Positions 8,853 to 23,500 of a stretch of 64,000 bases of DNA are shown here, in pieces (the first letter of the stretch is position 1; each line of letters starts with the position of its first letter). Below the pieces are notes generated by a model. It had not been told where the DNA came from, searched no databases, and saw nothing but the letters and a program-made list of their open reading frames with translations. Both the position numbers and the translations under genes were made by a program. Origin of the DNA: Agriotes lineatus (Eukaryota; Arthropoda; Insecta; Coleoptera; Elateridae); contig CALNHX010001952.1 of the NCBI GenBank assembly GCA_940337035.1, positions 62,001-126,000 of the forward strand, written 5' to 3'.

Positions 8853-10980
8853 CATATGTCAATAACGTCCCAGACGTCCCAGATGTCCCATATGTCCCTA
8901 ACGTCCCAGGCGTCCTAGAAGTCTCATATGTCCCTAACGTCCCAGACGTCCTAGATGTCCCATATGTCCCTAACGTCCTTGACGTCCCAGACGTCCTAGG
9001 TGTCCAATATATCCCTAACGTCCCAGACGTCTTAGAAGTCAAATATGTCCCTAACGTTTCAGACGTTCCAGATGTCCCATTTGTCCCATAGGTTCCTAAC
9101 GTCCCAGACGTCCAAGGTGTCCGATATACCCCTAACATCCCAGGCGTCTCAGATGTCCCATATGTTCCTAACGTCCCAGACGTCCCAGATGTCCCGTATA
9201 TCCCTAACGTCCCAGACGTTTCAGATGTCCCATGTGTCCCTAACGTCCCAGACGTCTCAGATGTTCCATATGTTCCATACGTCCCTAACGTCCCAGACGA
9301 CCTAGATGTCCTATATGTCAATAACGTCCCAGACGTCCCAGATGTCCCATATGTCCCTAACGTTCCAGACGTCCCAGAATTCCCATATGTCTCATGTCCC
9401 TAACGTCCCAGACGTCCCAGATGTCATAAATGTCCCTAACGTCCCAGACGTCCCAGATGTTTAATATGTTCCATATGTCCCTAAAGACCCAGACGTCCTA
9501 GATGTCCCATATGTCTCTAACGTTTCAGACGTCCCAGATGTCCCTTATGTCCCTAACGTCCCAGCGTCCTAGATGTCCGATGTGTCTCTAACATCCCAGA
9601 CGTTCCAGATGTCCCATACGTCCCAGACGTCCTAGATGTCTCACATGTCCCTAACGTCCCAGACGTCCCAGATGTCCCATATGTCCGTAACGTCCCAGAC
9701 GTCCCAGAATTGCCATATGTCTCATGTCCCCAACGTCCCAGACGTCCCAGATGTTCAATATGTTTCATATGTCCCTAAAGACCCAGACGTCCTAGATGTC
9801 CCATATGTCTCTAACGTTTCAGACGTCCCAAATGTCCCTTATGTCCCTAACGTCCCTGCGTCCTAGATGTCCCATGTGTCTCTAACGTCCCAGACGTTCC
9901 AGATGTCCCATACGTCCCAGACGTCCTAGATGTCTCACATGTCCCTAACGTCCCAGACGTCTTAGATGTCCCATATGTCCGTAACGTCCCAGACGTCCTA
10001 GATGTCCCATATGTCCCTAACGTCCTTGACGTCCCAGACGTCCTAGGTGTCCCATATATCCCTAACGTCTCAGACGTCTTAGAAGTCCCATATGTCCCTA
10101 ACGTCTCGGACGTCCTAGATGTTCCATATGTCCCTACATCCCAGACGTCCCAGAATTTCCATATGTCCCTAACGTCCCATACGTCCCAGATGTCCCATTT
10201 GTCCCATATGTCCCTAACGTCCCAGACGTCCAAGATGTCCTATATATTCCTAACGTCCCGGACGTCGCAGATATCCCAGACTTCCCAAACGTGGCAGACG
10301 TCTTAGATGTCCTAGATGTCCCATATATCCCTAACGTCCCAGACGACCTAGATGTCCTATATGTCCCTAACGTCCCAGACGTCCCAGATGTCTCATATGT
10401 CCTTAACGTCCCATACGTCCCAGATGTCCCATATGTCCCTAACGTCCCCAACGTCGCAGACGTACCATGTGTCCCATATGTCCCTAACGTCCCAGGCGTC
10501 CTAGATGTCCCATATATCGCTAACGTCCCAGACGTTCCAGAAGTCCTAGATGTCTCATATGTCTCTAACGTCCCAGACGTCCTAGATGTCCTATATGTCC
10601 CTAACGTCCCAGATGTCCCATATGTCCCTAACGTCCCAGACGTCCCAAATGTCCCATATGTCTTTAACGTTCCAAGCGTCCTGGATGTCCCATATGTCCC
10701 TAACGTCCCAGACGTCCCAGATGTCTTATATGTCCCAAACTTCCCAGACGTCCTGGATGTCCCATATGTCCCTAACGTCCCAGACGTCCCAGACGTCCTA
10801 GATGCTTCATATGTCCCTAACGTCCCAGACGTCCCAGATGTCTTATATGTCCCAAACGTCCCAGACGTCCTGGATGTCCCATATGTCTTTAACGTCCCAG
10901 ACGTCCCAGACGTCCTAGATGCTTCATAAGTCCCTAACGTCCCAGACGTCCTAGATGTCTTATATGTCCCTAACGTCCCA
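8853..10980. repeat. Higher-order block copy 1, right part
   Basis: With 1-1787 this forms a satellite block of about 3.9 kb, split by the retroelement. It matches 13132-15201 at an offset of 4,284 bp, later 4,248 after a 36-bp difference. It includes the anchor variant GATATACCCC at 9123, an internal repeat of about 329 bp around 9390-9719, and paired GATGCTTCATA variants near 10801-10929. Confidence 0.85.
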
Positions 10981-11412
10981 GACGTCCCAGATGTCTTATA
11001 TGTCCCAAACGTCCCAGACGTCCTAGATGTCCCATATGTCCCTAACGTCCCAGACGTCCCAGATGCCCCATATGTCCCTAACGTCCTAGACGTTCTAGAT
11101 ATCCCACATGTCTCTAACGTACCAGTCGTCCCAGATGTCCCATATGTCCCTAACGTCCCAGACGTCCTAGATGTCCTATATATACCTAACGTCCCAGGCG
11201 TCCCAAACGTTCCATATGTCCCTAACGTTCCAGACGTCCCAAACGTCCCAGATATCCCAGACTTTCCAAATGTATCAGACGTCTCAGATGTCCTAGATGT
11301 CCCATATGTCCCTAACGTCCCAGACGTCCTAGATGTCTTATATGTCCCTAACGTCCCAGACGTCCCAGATGTCTCATATGTCCCTAACGTCCCATACGTC
11401 CCAGATGTTCCA
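10981..11412. repeat. Satellite linker between two higher-order blocks
   Basis: Standard 36-bp units with the TTCTAGATATCCCACATG variant near 11093. Similar to segments near 16409 and 17390. Nothing else is seen. Confidence 0.7.
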
Positions 11413-14400
11413 TATGTCCCTAACGTCCCAGACGTCCCAGACGTCCCAGATATCCCAGACTTTCCAAACGTCGCAGACGTCTCAGATGTCCTAGATGTGC
11501 CATATGTCCCTAACGTCCCAGACGTCCTAGTTGTCTTATATGTCCCTAACGTCCCAGACGTCCCAGATGTCCCATTTGTCCTTAACGTCCCAGATGTCCC
11601 AGACGTCCCAGACGTCCCAGGCGTCCTAGATGTCTCATATGTCCCATATGTTCCTAACGTCCCAGACGTCCTAGTTGTCCCATATGTCCCTAACGTCCTT
11701 GACGTCCCAGATGTCCTAGATGACCCATATATCCCTAACGTTCCAGACGTCTTAGACGTCCTATATGTCCCTAACGTCTCAGACGTCCCGGATGTCCCTT
11801 ATGTCCTTAACGTCCCAGACATCCCAGATGTCCCATGTGTCCCTAACGTTCCAGACGTCCTAGATGTCCTATATGTCCCTAACGTCCCACACGTCCGCGT
11901 TGTTTCGTATGTCCCTAACGTCCCAGACGTCCTAGATGTCCCATATGTCTCTAACGTCCCAGACGTCCCACATGTCCCATATGTCCTTAACGTCCCAGAC
12001 GTCCTAGATGTCCCAATCGTCTCAAACGTCCCATACGTCCCAGATGTTTCATCTGTCCCTAACGTCCCAGACGTCCCAGGCGTCCCAGATATCCCAGACT
12101 TTCCAAACGTCGCAGACGTCTCAGATGTCCTAGATGTCTCATTATTCTCTAACGTCCCAGACGTCCCAGATGTCCCATATGTCCCTAACGTCCCAGACGT
12201 CCGAGTTGTTTCATATGTTTCTAACGTCCCAGATGTCCTAGATGTCCCATATGTCTCTAACGTCCCAGACGTCCCAGATGTCCCATATGTCCCTAACGTC
12301 CCAGACGTCCCAGATGCCCCATATGTCCCTAACGTCCTAGACGTTCTAGATATCCCACATGTTTCTAACGTCCCAGTCGTCCCAGATGTCCAATCTGTCC
12401 CTAACGTCCCACACGTCCTAGATGTCCTATATATCCCTAACGTCCCAGGCGTCCCAAACGTTCCATGTCCCTAACGTTCCAGACGTCCCAAACGTCCCAG
12501 ATATCCCAGACTTTCCAAACGTAGCCGACGTCTCAGATGTCCTAGATGTCCCATATGTCCCTAACGTCCCAGACGTCCTAGATGTCTTATATGTCCCTAA
12601 CGTCCCATACGTCCCAGATGTTCCATATGTCCCTAACGTCCCAGACGTCCCAGATGTCTCATATGTCCCTAACGTCCCATACGTCCCAGATGTTCCATAT
12701 GTCCCTAACGTCCCAGACGTCCCAGACGTCCCATGTGTCCCATATGTCTATAACGTCCCAGGCGTCCTAGATGTACCATATGTCCCTAACGTCCCAGACG
12801 TCCCAGACGTCTTAGATGTTTCATATGTCACTAACGTCCTTGACGTCCTAGACGTCTTAGATGTCCCATATATCCCTAACGTCCCAGACGTCTTAGACGT
12901 CCTATATGTCCCTAAAGTCTCAGACGTCCCGGATGTCTCTTATGTCCCTAACGTCCCAGACGTCCCAGATGTCCCATGTGTCCCTAACGTCCCAGACGTC
13001 TCAAATGTCCCATATGTCTCATATGTCCCTAACGTCCCAGACGTCCTAGATTTCCTATATGTTCCTAACGTCCCAGACGTCCCAGATGTCCCATATTTCC
13101 CTAACGTCCCAGACGTCCCAGATGTCCCATATGTCCCATATGTCAATAACGTCCCAGACGTCCCAGATGTCCCATATGTCCCTAACGTCCCAGGCGTCCT
13201 AGAAGTCTCATATGTCCCTAACGTCCCAGACGTCTTAGATGTCCCATATGTCCCTAACGTCCTTGACGTCCCAGACGTCCTAGGTGTCCAATATATCCCT
13301 AACGTCCCAGACTTCTTAGAAGTCAAATATGTCCCTAACGTTTCAGACGTTCCAGATGTCCCATTTGTCCCATAGGTTCCTAACGTCCCAGACGTCCAAG
13401 GTGTCCGATATACCCCTAACATCCCAGGCGTCCCAGATGTCCCATATGTCCCTAACGTCCCAGACGTCCCAGATGTCCCATATATCCCTAACGTCCCAAA
13501 CGTTTCAGATGTCCCATGTGTCCCTAACGTCCCAGACGTCTCAGATGTTCCATATGTTCCATACGTCCGTAACGTCCCAGACGACCTAGATGTCCTATAT
13601 GTCAATAACGTCCCAGACGTCCCAGATGTCCCATATGTCCCTAACGTTCCAGACGTCCCAGAATTCCCATATGTCTCATGTCCCTAACGTCCCAGACGTC
13701 CCAGATGTCATAAATGTCCCTAACGTCCCAGACGTCCCAGATGTTTAATATGTTCCATATGTCCCTAAAGACCCAGACGTCCTAGATGTCCCATATGTCT
13801 CTAACGTTTCAGACGTCCCAGATGTCCCTTATGTCCCTAACGTCCCAGCGTCCTAGATGTCCGATGTGTCTCTAACGTCCCAGACGTTCCAGATGTCCCA
13901 TACGTCCCAGACGTCCTAGATGTCTCACATGTCCCTAACGTTCCAGACGTCCCAGATGTCCCATATGTCCGTATCGCCCCAGACGTCCCAGAATTGCCAT
14001 ATGTCTCATGTCCCTAACGTCCCAGACGTCCCAGATGTTCAATATGTTCCATATGTCCCTAAAGACCCAGACGTCCTAGATGTCCCATATGTCTCTAACG
14101 TTTCAGACGTCCCAGATGTCCCTTATGTCCCTAACGTCCCTGCGTCCTAGATGTCCCATGTGTCTCTAACGTCCCAGACGTTCCAGATGTCCCATACGTC
14201 CCAGACGTCCTAGATGTCTCACATGTCCCTAACGTCCCAGACGTCTTAGATGTCCCATATGTCCGTAACGTCCCAGACGTCCTAGATGTCCCATATGTCC
14301 CTAACGTCCTTGACGTCCCAGACGTCCTAGGTGTCCCATATATCCCTAACGTCTCAGACGTCTTAGAAGTCCCATATGTCCCTAACGTCTCAGACGTCCT

Positions 14401-15201
14401 AGATGTTCCATATGTCCCTACATCCCAGACGTCCCAGAATTTCCATATGTCCCTAACGTCCCATACGTCCCAGATGTCCCATTTGTCCCATATGTCCCTA
14501 ACGTCCCGGACGTCGCAGATATCCCAGACTTCCCAAACGTGGCAGACGTCTGAGATGTCCTAGATGTCCCATATATCCCTAACGTCCCAGACGACCTAGA
14601 TGTCCTATATGTCCCTAACGTCCCAGACGTCCCAGATGTCTCATATGTCCTTAACGTCCCTAACGTCCCAGATGTCCCATATGTCCCTAACGTCCCAAAC
14701 GTCGCAGACGTACCATGTGTCCCATATGTCCCTAACGTCCCAGGCGTCCTAGATGTCCCATATATCGCTAACGTCCCAGACGTTCCAGACGTCCTAGATG
14801 TCTCATATGTCCCTAACGTCCCAGACGTCCTAGATGTCCTATATGTCCCTAACGTCCCAGACGTCCCAAATGTCCCATATGTCTTTAACGTTCCAAGCGT
14901 CCTGGATGTCCCATATGTCCCTAACGTCCCAGACGTCCCAGATGTCTTATATGTCCCAAACTTCCCAGACGTCCTGGATGTCCCATATGTCCCTAACGTC
15001 CCAGACGTCCCAGACGTCCAAGATGCTTCATATGTCCCTAACGTCCCAGACGTCCCAGATGTCTTATATGTCCCAAACGTCCCAGACGTCCTGGATGTCC
15101 CATATGTCCCTAACGTCCCAGACGTCCCAGACGTCCTAGATGCTTCATAAGTCCCTAACGTCCCAGGCGTCCTAGATGTCTTATATGTCCCTAACGTCCC
15201 A
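11413..15201. repeat. Higher-order block copy 2 (about 3.8 kb)
   Basis: Aligns from its first base with the window start (offset 11,412, which is about 4,347 after removing the retroelement and one target duplication) and runs to the GATGCTTCATAAG variant. It carries the anchor GATATACCCC at 13407. The site matching the retroelement insertion (about 13127-13131) is empty and uninterrupted. Confidence 0.88.
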
Positions 15202-15806
15202 GATGTCCTAGATGTCCTATATATCCCTAACGTCCCAGACGTCCTAGATGTCCTATATATCCCTAACGTCCCAGGCGTCCCAAACGTTCCATATGTCCCT
15301 AACGTCCCAGACGTCCTAGATGTCCTATATATCCCTAACGTCCCAGGCGTCCCAAACGTTCCATATGTCCCTAACGTTCCAGACGTCCCAAACGTCCCAG
15401 ATATCCCAGACTTTCCAAATGTAGCAGACGTCTCAGATGTCCTAGATGTCCCATATGTCCCTAACGTCCCAGACGTCCTAGATGTCTTATATGTCCCTAA
15501 CGTCCCAGACGTCCCAGATGTCTCATATGTCCCTAACGTCCCATACGTCCCAGATGTCCCATATGTCCCTAACGTCCCAGACGTCCCAGACGTCCCATGT
15601 GTCCCATATGTCTATAACGTCCCAGGCGTCCTAGATGTACCATATGTCCCTAACGTCCCAGGCGACCTAGATGTCCTATATGTCCCTAACGTCTCAGACG
15701 TCCCAGATGTCTCATATGTCCTTAACGTCCCATACGTCCCAGATGTCCCATATGTCCCTAACGTCCCCAACGTCCCAGACGTACCATGTGTCCCATATGT
15801 CCCTAA
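15202..15806. repeat. Satellite segment before the 981-bp duplication
   Basis: Ordinary nonamers with several short exact repeats of the CTATATATCCCTAACG variant (15221, 15251 and 15326), spaced in multiples of three. No other feature. Confidence 0.7.
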
Positions 15807-17768
15807 CGTCCCAGGCGTCCTAGATGCCCCATATATCGCTAACGTCCCAGACGTTCCAGACGTCCTAGATGTCTCATATGTCCCTAACGTCCCAGACGTC
15901 CTAGATGTCCTATATGTCCCTAACGTCCCAGATGTCCCATATGTCCCTAACGTCCCAGACGTCCCAAATGTCCCATATGTCTTTAACGTTCCAAGCGTCC
16001 TGGATGTCCCATATGTCCCTAACGTCCCAGACGTCCCAGATGTCTTATATGTCCCAAACGTCCCAGACGTCCTGGATGTCCCATATGTCCCTAACGTCCC
16101 AGACGTCCCAGACGTGCTAGATGCTTCATATGTCCCTAACGTCCCAGACGTCCCAGATGTCTTATATGTCCCAAACGTCCCAGACGTCCTGGATGTCCCA
16201 TATGTCCCTAACGTCCCAGACGTCCCAGACGTCCTAGATGCTTTATAAGTCCCTAACGTCCCAGACGTCGTAGATGTCTTATATGTCCCTAACGTCCCAG
16301 ACGTCCCAGATGTCTTATATGTCCCAACAGTCCCAAACGTCCTAGATGTCCCATATGTCCCTAACGTCCCAGACGTCCCAGATGCCCCATATGTCCCTAA
16401 CGTCCTAGACGTTCTAGATATCCCACATGTCTCTAACGTCCCAGTCGTCCCAGATGTCCCATATGTCCCTAACGTCCCAGACGTCCCAGATGTCCTATAT
16501 ATCCTTAACGTCCCAGGCGTCCCAAACGTTCCATATGTCCCTAACGTTCCAGACGTCCCAAACGTCCCAGATATCCCAGACTTTCCAAACGTAGCAGACG
16601 TCTCAGATGTCCTAGATGTCCCATATGTCCCTAACGTCCCAGACGTCCTAGATGTCTTATATGTCCCTAACGTCCCAGACGTCCCAGATGTCTCATATGT
16701 CCCTAACGTCCCATACGTCCCAGATGTCCCATATGTCCCTAACGTCCCAGACGTCCCAGACGTCCCATGTGTCCCATATGTCTATAACGTCCCAGGCGTC
16801 CTAGATGCCCCATATATCGCTAACGTCCCAGACGTTCCAGACGTCCTAGATGTCTCATATGTCCCTAACGTCCCAGACGTCCTAGATGTCCTATATGTCC
16901 CTAACGTCCCAGATGTCCCATATGTCCCTAACGTCCCAGACGTCCCAAATGTCCCATATGTCTTTAACGTTCCAAGCGTCCTGGATGTCCCATATGTCCC
17001 TAACGTCCCAGACGTCCCAGATGTCTTATATGTCCCAAACGTCCCAGACGTCCTGGATGTCCCATATGTCCCTAACGTCCCAGACGTCCCAGACGTGCTA
17101 GATGCTTCATATGTCCTTAACGTCCCAGACGTCCCAGATGTCTTATATGTCCCAAACGTCCCAGACGTCCTGGATGTCCCATATGTCCCTAACGTCCCAG
17201 ACGTCCCAGACGTCCTAGATGCTTTATAAGTCCCTAACGTCCCAGACGTCGTAGATGTCTTATATGTCCCTAACGTCCCAGACGTCCCAGATGTCTTATA
17301 TGTCCCAACAGTCCCAAACGTCCTAGATGTCCCATATGTCCCTAACGTCCCAGACGTCCCAGATGCCCCATATGTCCCTAACGTCCTAGACGTTCTAGAT
17401 ATCCCACATGTCTCTAACGTCCCAGTCGTCCCAGATGTCCCATATGTCCCTAACGTCCCAGACGTCCCAGATGTCCTATATATCCTTAACGTCCCAGGCG
17501 TCCCAAACGTTCCATATGTCCCTAACGTTCCAGACGTCCCAAACGTCCCAGATATCCCAGACTTTCCAAACGTAGCAGACGTCTCAGATGTCCTAGATGT
17601 CCCATATGTCCCTAACGTCCCAGACGTCCTAGATGTCTTATATGTCCCTAACGTCCCAGACGTCCCAGATGTCTCATATGTCCCTAACGTCCCATACGTC
17701 CCAGATGTCCCATATGTCCCTAACGTCCCAGACGTCCCAGACGTCCCATGTGTCCCATATGTCTATAA
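15807..17768. repeat. 981-bp tandem duplication (two copies)
   Basis: Copy one is about 15807-16787 and copy two about 16788-17768. Matching points lie 981 bp apart (109 nonamers), for example the CTAGATGCCCC variant at 15820 and 16801. I found very few differences (C to T near 17117), so the duplication is very recent. Edges are uncertain by a few tens of bases because the flanks are also repeats. Confidence 0.88.
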
Positions 17769-20519
17769 CGTCCCAGGCGTCCTAGATGTACCATATGTCC
17801 CTAACGTCCCAGACGTCCCAGACGTCTTAGATGTTTCATATGTCACTCACGTCCTTGACGTCCCAGACGTCTTAGATGTCCCATATATCCCTAACGTCCC
17901 AGACGTCTTAGACGTCCTATATGTCCCTAAAGTCTCAGACGTCCCGGATGTCTCTTATGTCCCTAACGTCCCAGACGTCCCAGATGTCCCATGTGTCTTT
18001 AACGTCCCAGACGTCTCAAATGTCCCATATGTCTCATATGTCCCTAACGTCCTAGACGTCCTAGATTTCCTATATGTCCGTAACGTCCCAGACGTCCCAG
18101 ATGTCCCATATTTCCCTAACGTCCCAGACGTCCCAGATGTCCCATATGTCCCATATGTCAATAACGTCCCAGACGTCCCAGATGTCCCATATGTCCCTAA
18201 CGTCCCAGGCGTCCTAGAAGTCCCATATGTCCCTAACGTCCCAGACGTCCTAGATGTCCCATATGTCCCTAACGTCCTTGACGTCCCAGACGTCCTAGGT
18301 GTCCAATATATCCCTAACGTCCCAGACGTCTTAGAAGTCAAATATGTCCCTAACGTCTCAGACGTTCCAGATGCCCCATTTGTCCCATAGGTCCCTAACG
18401 TCCCAGACGTCCAAGGTGTCCGATATACCCCTAACATCCCAGGCGTCCCAGATGTCCCATATGTCCCTAATGTCCCAGACGTCCCAGATGTCCCATATAT
18501 CCCTAACGTCCCAGACGTTTCAGATGTCCCATGTGTCCCTAACGTCCCAGACGTCTCAGATGTTCCATATGTTCCATACGTCCCTAACGTCCCAAACGAC
18601 CTAGATGTCCTATATGTCAATAACGTCCCAGACGTCCCAGATGTCCCATATGTCCCTAACGTCCCAGACGTCCCAGAATTCCCATATGTCTCATGTCCCT
18701 AACGTCCCAGACGTCCCAGATGTCATAAATGTCCCTAACGTCCCAGACGTCCCAGATGTTCAATATGTTCCATATGTCCCTAAAGACCCAGACGTCCTAG
18801 ATGTCCCATATGTCTCTAACGTTTCAGACGTCCAGATGTCCCTTATGTCCCTAACGTCCAGCGTCCTAGATGTCCCATGTGTCTCTAACGTCCCAGACGT
18901 TCCAGATGTCCCATACGTCCCAGACGTCCTAGATGTCTCACATGTCTTTAACGTCCCAGACGTCCCAGATGTCCCATATGTCCGTAACGTCCCAGACGTC
19001 CCAGAATTCCCATATGTCTCATGTCCCTAACGTCCCAGACGTCCCAGATGTCATAAATGTCCCTAACGTCCCAGACGTCCCAGATGTTCAATATGTTCCA
19101 TATGTCCCTAAGGACCCAGACGTCCTAGATGTCCCATATGTCTCTAACGTTTCAGACGTCCCAGATGTCCCTTATGTCTCTAACGTCCCAGCGTCCTAGA
19201 TGTCCCATGTGTCTCTAACGTCCAGACGTTCCAGATGTCCCATACGTCCCAGACGTCCTAGATGTCTCACATGTCCCTAACGTCCCAGACGTCTTAGATG
19301 TCCCATATGTCCGTAACGTCCCAGACGTCCTAGATGTCCCATATGTCCCTAACGTCCTTGACGTCCCAGACGTCCTAGGTGTCCCATATATCCCTAACGT
19401 CTCAGACGTCTTAGAAGTCCCATATGTCCCTAACGTCTCAGACGTCCTAGATGTTCCATATGTCCCTACATCCCAGACGTCCCAGAACTTCCATATGTCC
19501 CTAACGTCCCATACGTCCCAGATGTCCCATTTGTCCCATATGTCCCTAACGTCCCAGACGTCCAAGATGTCCTATATATGCCTAACGTCCCGGACGTCGC
19601 AGATATCCCAGACTTCCCAAACGTGGCAGACGTCTTAGATGTCCTAGATGTCCCATATATCCCTAACGTCCCAGACGACCTAGATGTCCAATATGTCCCT
19701 AACGTCCCAGACGTCCCAGATGTCTCATATGTCCTTAACGTCCCATACGTCCCAGATGTCCCATATGTCCCTAACATCCCCAACGTCCCAGACGTACCAT
19801 GTGTCCCATATGTCCCTAACGTCCCAGGCGTCCTAGATGTCCCATATATCGCTAACGTCCCAGACGTTCCAGACGTCCTAGATGTCTCATATGTCCCTAA
19901 CGTCCCAGACGTCCTAGATGTCCTATATGTCCCTAACGTCCCAGATGTCCCATATGTCCCTAACGTCCCAGACATCCCAAATGTCCCATATGTCTTTAAC
20001 GTTCCAAGCGTCCTGGATGTCCCATATGTCCCTAACTTCCCAGACGTCCCAGACGTCCTAGATGCTTCATATGTCCCTAACGTCCCAGACGTCCTAGATG
20101 TCTTATATGTCCCTAACGTCCCAGACGTCCCAGATGTCTTATATGTCCCAAACGTCCCAGACGTTTTAGATGTCCCATATGTCCCTAACGTCCCAGACGT
20201 TCCAGACGCCTCATATGTCCCTAACGTCCCATACGTCCCAGATGTCGCATTTATCCCATATGTCCCGAACGTCCCAGACGTCGTAGATGTCCTATATATC
20301 CATAACGTCCCAGGCGTCCCAGATGTTCCATATGTTCCTAACGTCCCAGACGTCCCAGACGTCCCAGATATCCTAGACTTTCCAAACGTCGCAGACGTCT
20401 CAGATGTCCCAGATGTGCCATATGTCCTTAACGTGCCAGACGTCCTAGATGTCTTATATGTTCCTAACGTCCCAGACGTCCCGGATGTCCCATTTGTCCT
20501 TAACGTCCCATAGGTCCCA
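17769..20519. repeat. Higher-order block copy 3
   Basis: Matches copy 2 at an offset of about 5,015 bp (13407 to 18422 for the GATATACCCC anchor). The larger spacing reflects the 981-bp duplication inserted before it. Ends near the CCCATAGG variant at 20510. Confidence 0.82.
18689..19330. repeat. About 328-bp tandem duplication
   Basis: The TCTCATGTCCC variant at 18689 recurs at 19017, with matching sequence on both sides. The spacing of 328 is one more than a multiple of nine because the unit holds register slips. The same pair occurs in other block copies (about 9390 and 9719; near 13675 and 14005), so it predates their duplication. Confidence 0.8.
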
Positions 20520-20589
20520 GATATCTCAGACGTCCCAGACGTCCCAGGCGTCCTAGAAGTCCCATATGTCCCATATGTCCCTAACTTCC

Positions 20590-23500
20590 CAGACGTCCTA
20601 GTTGTCCCATATGTCCCTAACGTCCTAGACGTCCCAGACGTCCTAGATGTCCCATATATCCCTAACGTTCCAGACGTCTTAGACGTCCTATATGTCCCTA
20701 ACGTCTCAGCCGTCCCGGATGTCCCTTATGTCCCTAACGTCCCAGATATCCCAGATGTCCCATGTATCCCTAACGTTCCAGACGTCTCAAATGTCCCATA
20801 TGTCCCTAACGTCCCAGACGTCCTAGATTTACTATATGTCCCTAACGTCCCAAACGTCCGAGTTGTTTCGTATGTCCCTAACGTCCCAGACGTCCTAGAT
20901 TTCCCATATGTCTCTAACGTCCCAGACGTCCCACATGTCCCATATGTCCTTAACGTCCCAGACGTCCTAGATGTCCCAATTGTCTCAAACGTCCCAGACG
21001 TCCCAGATGTCTCATATATCCCTAACGTCCCAGACGTGCCAGGCGTCCCAGATATCCCAGACTTTCCAAACGTCGCAGACGTCTCAGATGTCCTAGATGT
21101 CTCATATTTCTCTAACGTCCCAGCCGTCCCAGATGTCCCATATGTCCCTAACGTCCCAGACGTCCGAGTTGTTTCATATGTTTCTAACGTCCCAGATGTC
21201 CTAGATATCCCATATGTCTCTAACGTCCCAGACGTCCCACATGTCCCATATGTCCGTAACGTCCCAGACGTCCGAGTCGTTTCATATGTTTCTAACGTCC
21301 CAGATGTCCTAGATGTCCCATATGTACCTAACATCCCAGACGTCCCAGATTTCCCATATGTTCCTAACGTCCCAGACGTCCCAGATGTCCCATATGTCCC
21401 ATATGTCGATAACATCCCAGACGTCCTAGATGTTCCATATGTCCCTAACGTCTCAGACGTCCTAGATGTCCCATATGTCTCTAACGTCCCAGACGTCCCA
21501 GATGTCTCATTTGTCCTTAACGTCCCAGACGTGCTAGATGTCCCATAAGTCCCTAACGTCTCAGACGTCCTAGATGTCCCATTTGTCCCTAACGTCCCAG
21601 ACGTCTTAAATGTCCCAATGTCCAATATGTCCCTAACGTCCCAGACGTCCTAGATGTCCTATATGTCCCTAACGTCCCAGACGTCCCAGATTTCCCATAT
21701 GATCCTAACGTCCCAGATGTCCCATATGTCCCTAACGTCCCCGACGTCCAGGTTGTTTCATATGTCCCTAACGTCCCAGACGTCCCAGATGTCCCATATG
21801 TTCCTAACGTCCCAGACGTCCTAGATGTCCCATATGTCCCTAACGTCCCAGACGTCCTGGAAGTCCCATATGTACGTACCGTCCCAGACGTCCTAGATGT
21901 CCCATATTTCCCTAACGTCCTTGACGTCCCAGATGTCCTAGGTGTCCCATATATCCCTAACGTCTCAGACGTCTTAGAAGTCCCATATGTCCCTAACGTC
22001 TCAGACGTCCTAGATGTTCCATATGTCCCTACATCCCAGACGTCCCAGATCTTCCATATGTCCCTAACGTCCCATACGTCCCAGATGTCCCATTTGTCCT
22101 ATATGTCCCTAACGTCCCAGACGTTCAAGATGTCTTATATATTCCTAACGTCCCGGGCGTCCCAGATATCCCAGACTTCCCAAACGTGGCAGACGTCTCA
22201 GATGTCCCAGATGTCTCATATGTCCTTAACGTCCCATACGTCCCAGATGTCCCATATGTCCCTAACGTTTGCAACGTCCCAGACATACCATGTGTCCCAT
22301 ATGTCCCTAACGTCCCAGGCGTCCTAGATGCCCCATATATCGCTAACGTCCCAGACGTTCAGACGTCCTAGATGTCTCATATGTCCCTAACGTCCCAGAC
22401 GTCCTAGATGTCCTATATGTCCCTAACGTCCCAGATGTCCCATATGTCCCTAACGTCCCAGACGTCCCAGATGTCCAATATGTCTTTAACGTTCCAAGCG
22501 TCCTGGATATCCCATATGTCCCTAACGTCCCAGACGTCCCAGACGTCCTAGATGCTTCATATGTCTCTAACGTCCCAGACGTCCTAGATGTCTTATATGT
22601 CCCTAACGTCCCAGATGCCTCATATGTCCCTAACGTCCCATACGTCCCAGATGTCGCATTTATCCCATATGTCCCGAACGTCCCAGACGTCCTAGATGTC
22701 CTATATATCCCTAACGTCCCAGGCGTCCCAGATGTTCCATATGTCCCTAACGTCCCAGACGTCCCAGACGTCCCAGATATCCTAGACCTTCCAAACGTCG
22801 CAGACGTCCCAGATGTGCCAGACGTCCCAGACGTCCCAGGCGTCCTAGATGTCTCATATGTCCCATATGTCTCTAACGTCCCAGACGTCCTGGTTGTCCC
22901 ATATGTCCCTAACGTCCTTGACGTCCCAGACGTCCTAGATGACCCATATATCCCTAACGTCCAGACGTCTTAGACGTTCTATATGTCCCTACCGTCTCAG
23001 ACGTCCCGGATGTCCCTTATGTCCTTAACGTCCCAGACATCCCATATGTCTCATGTGTCCCTAACGTTCCAGACGTCTCAAATGTCCCATATGTCCCTAA
23101 CGTCCCAGACGTCCTAGATGTCCTATATGTCCCTAACGTCCCACACGTCCGAGTTGTTTCGTATGTCCCTAACGTACCAGACGTCCTAGATGTCCCATAT
23201 GTCTCTAACGTCCCAGACGTCCCACATGTCCCCATATGTCCTTAACGTCCCAGACGTCCTAGTTGTCCCATATGTCCCTAACGTCCTAGACGTCCCAGAC
23301 GTCCTAGATGTCCCATATATCCCTAACGTTCCAGACGTCTTAGACGTCCTATATGTCCCTAACGTCTCAGCCGTCCCGGATGTCCCTTATGTCCCTAACG
23401 TCCCAGATATCCCAGATGTCCATGTATCCCTAACGTTCCAGACGTCTCAAATGTCCCATATGTCCCTAACGTCCCAGACGTCCTAGATTTACTATATGTC

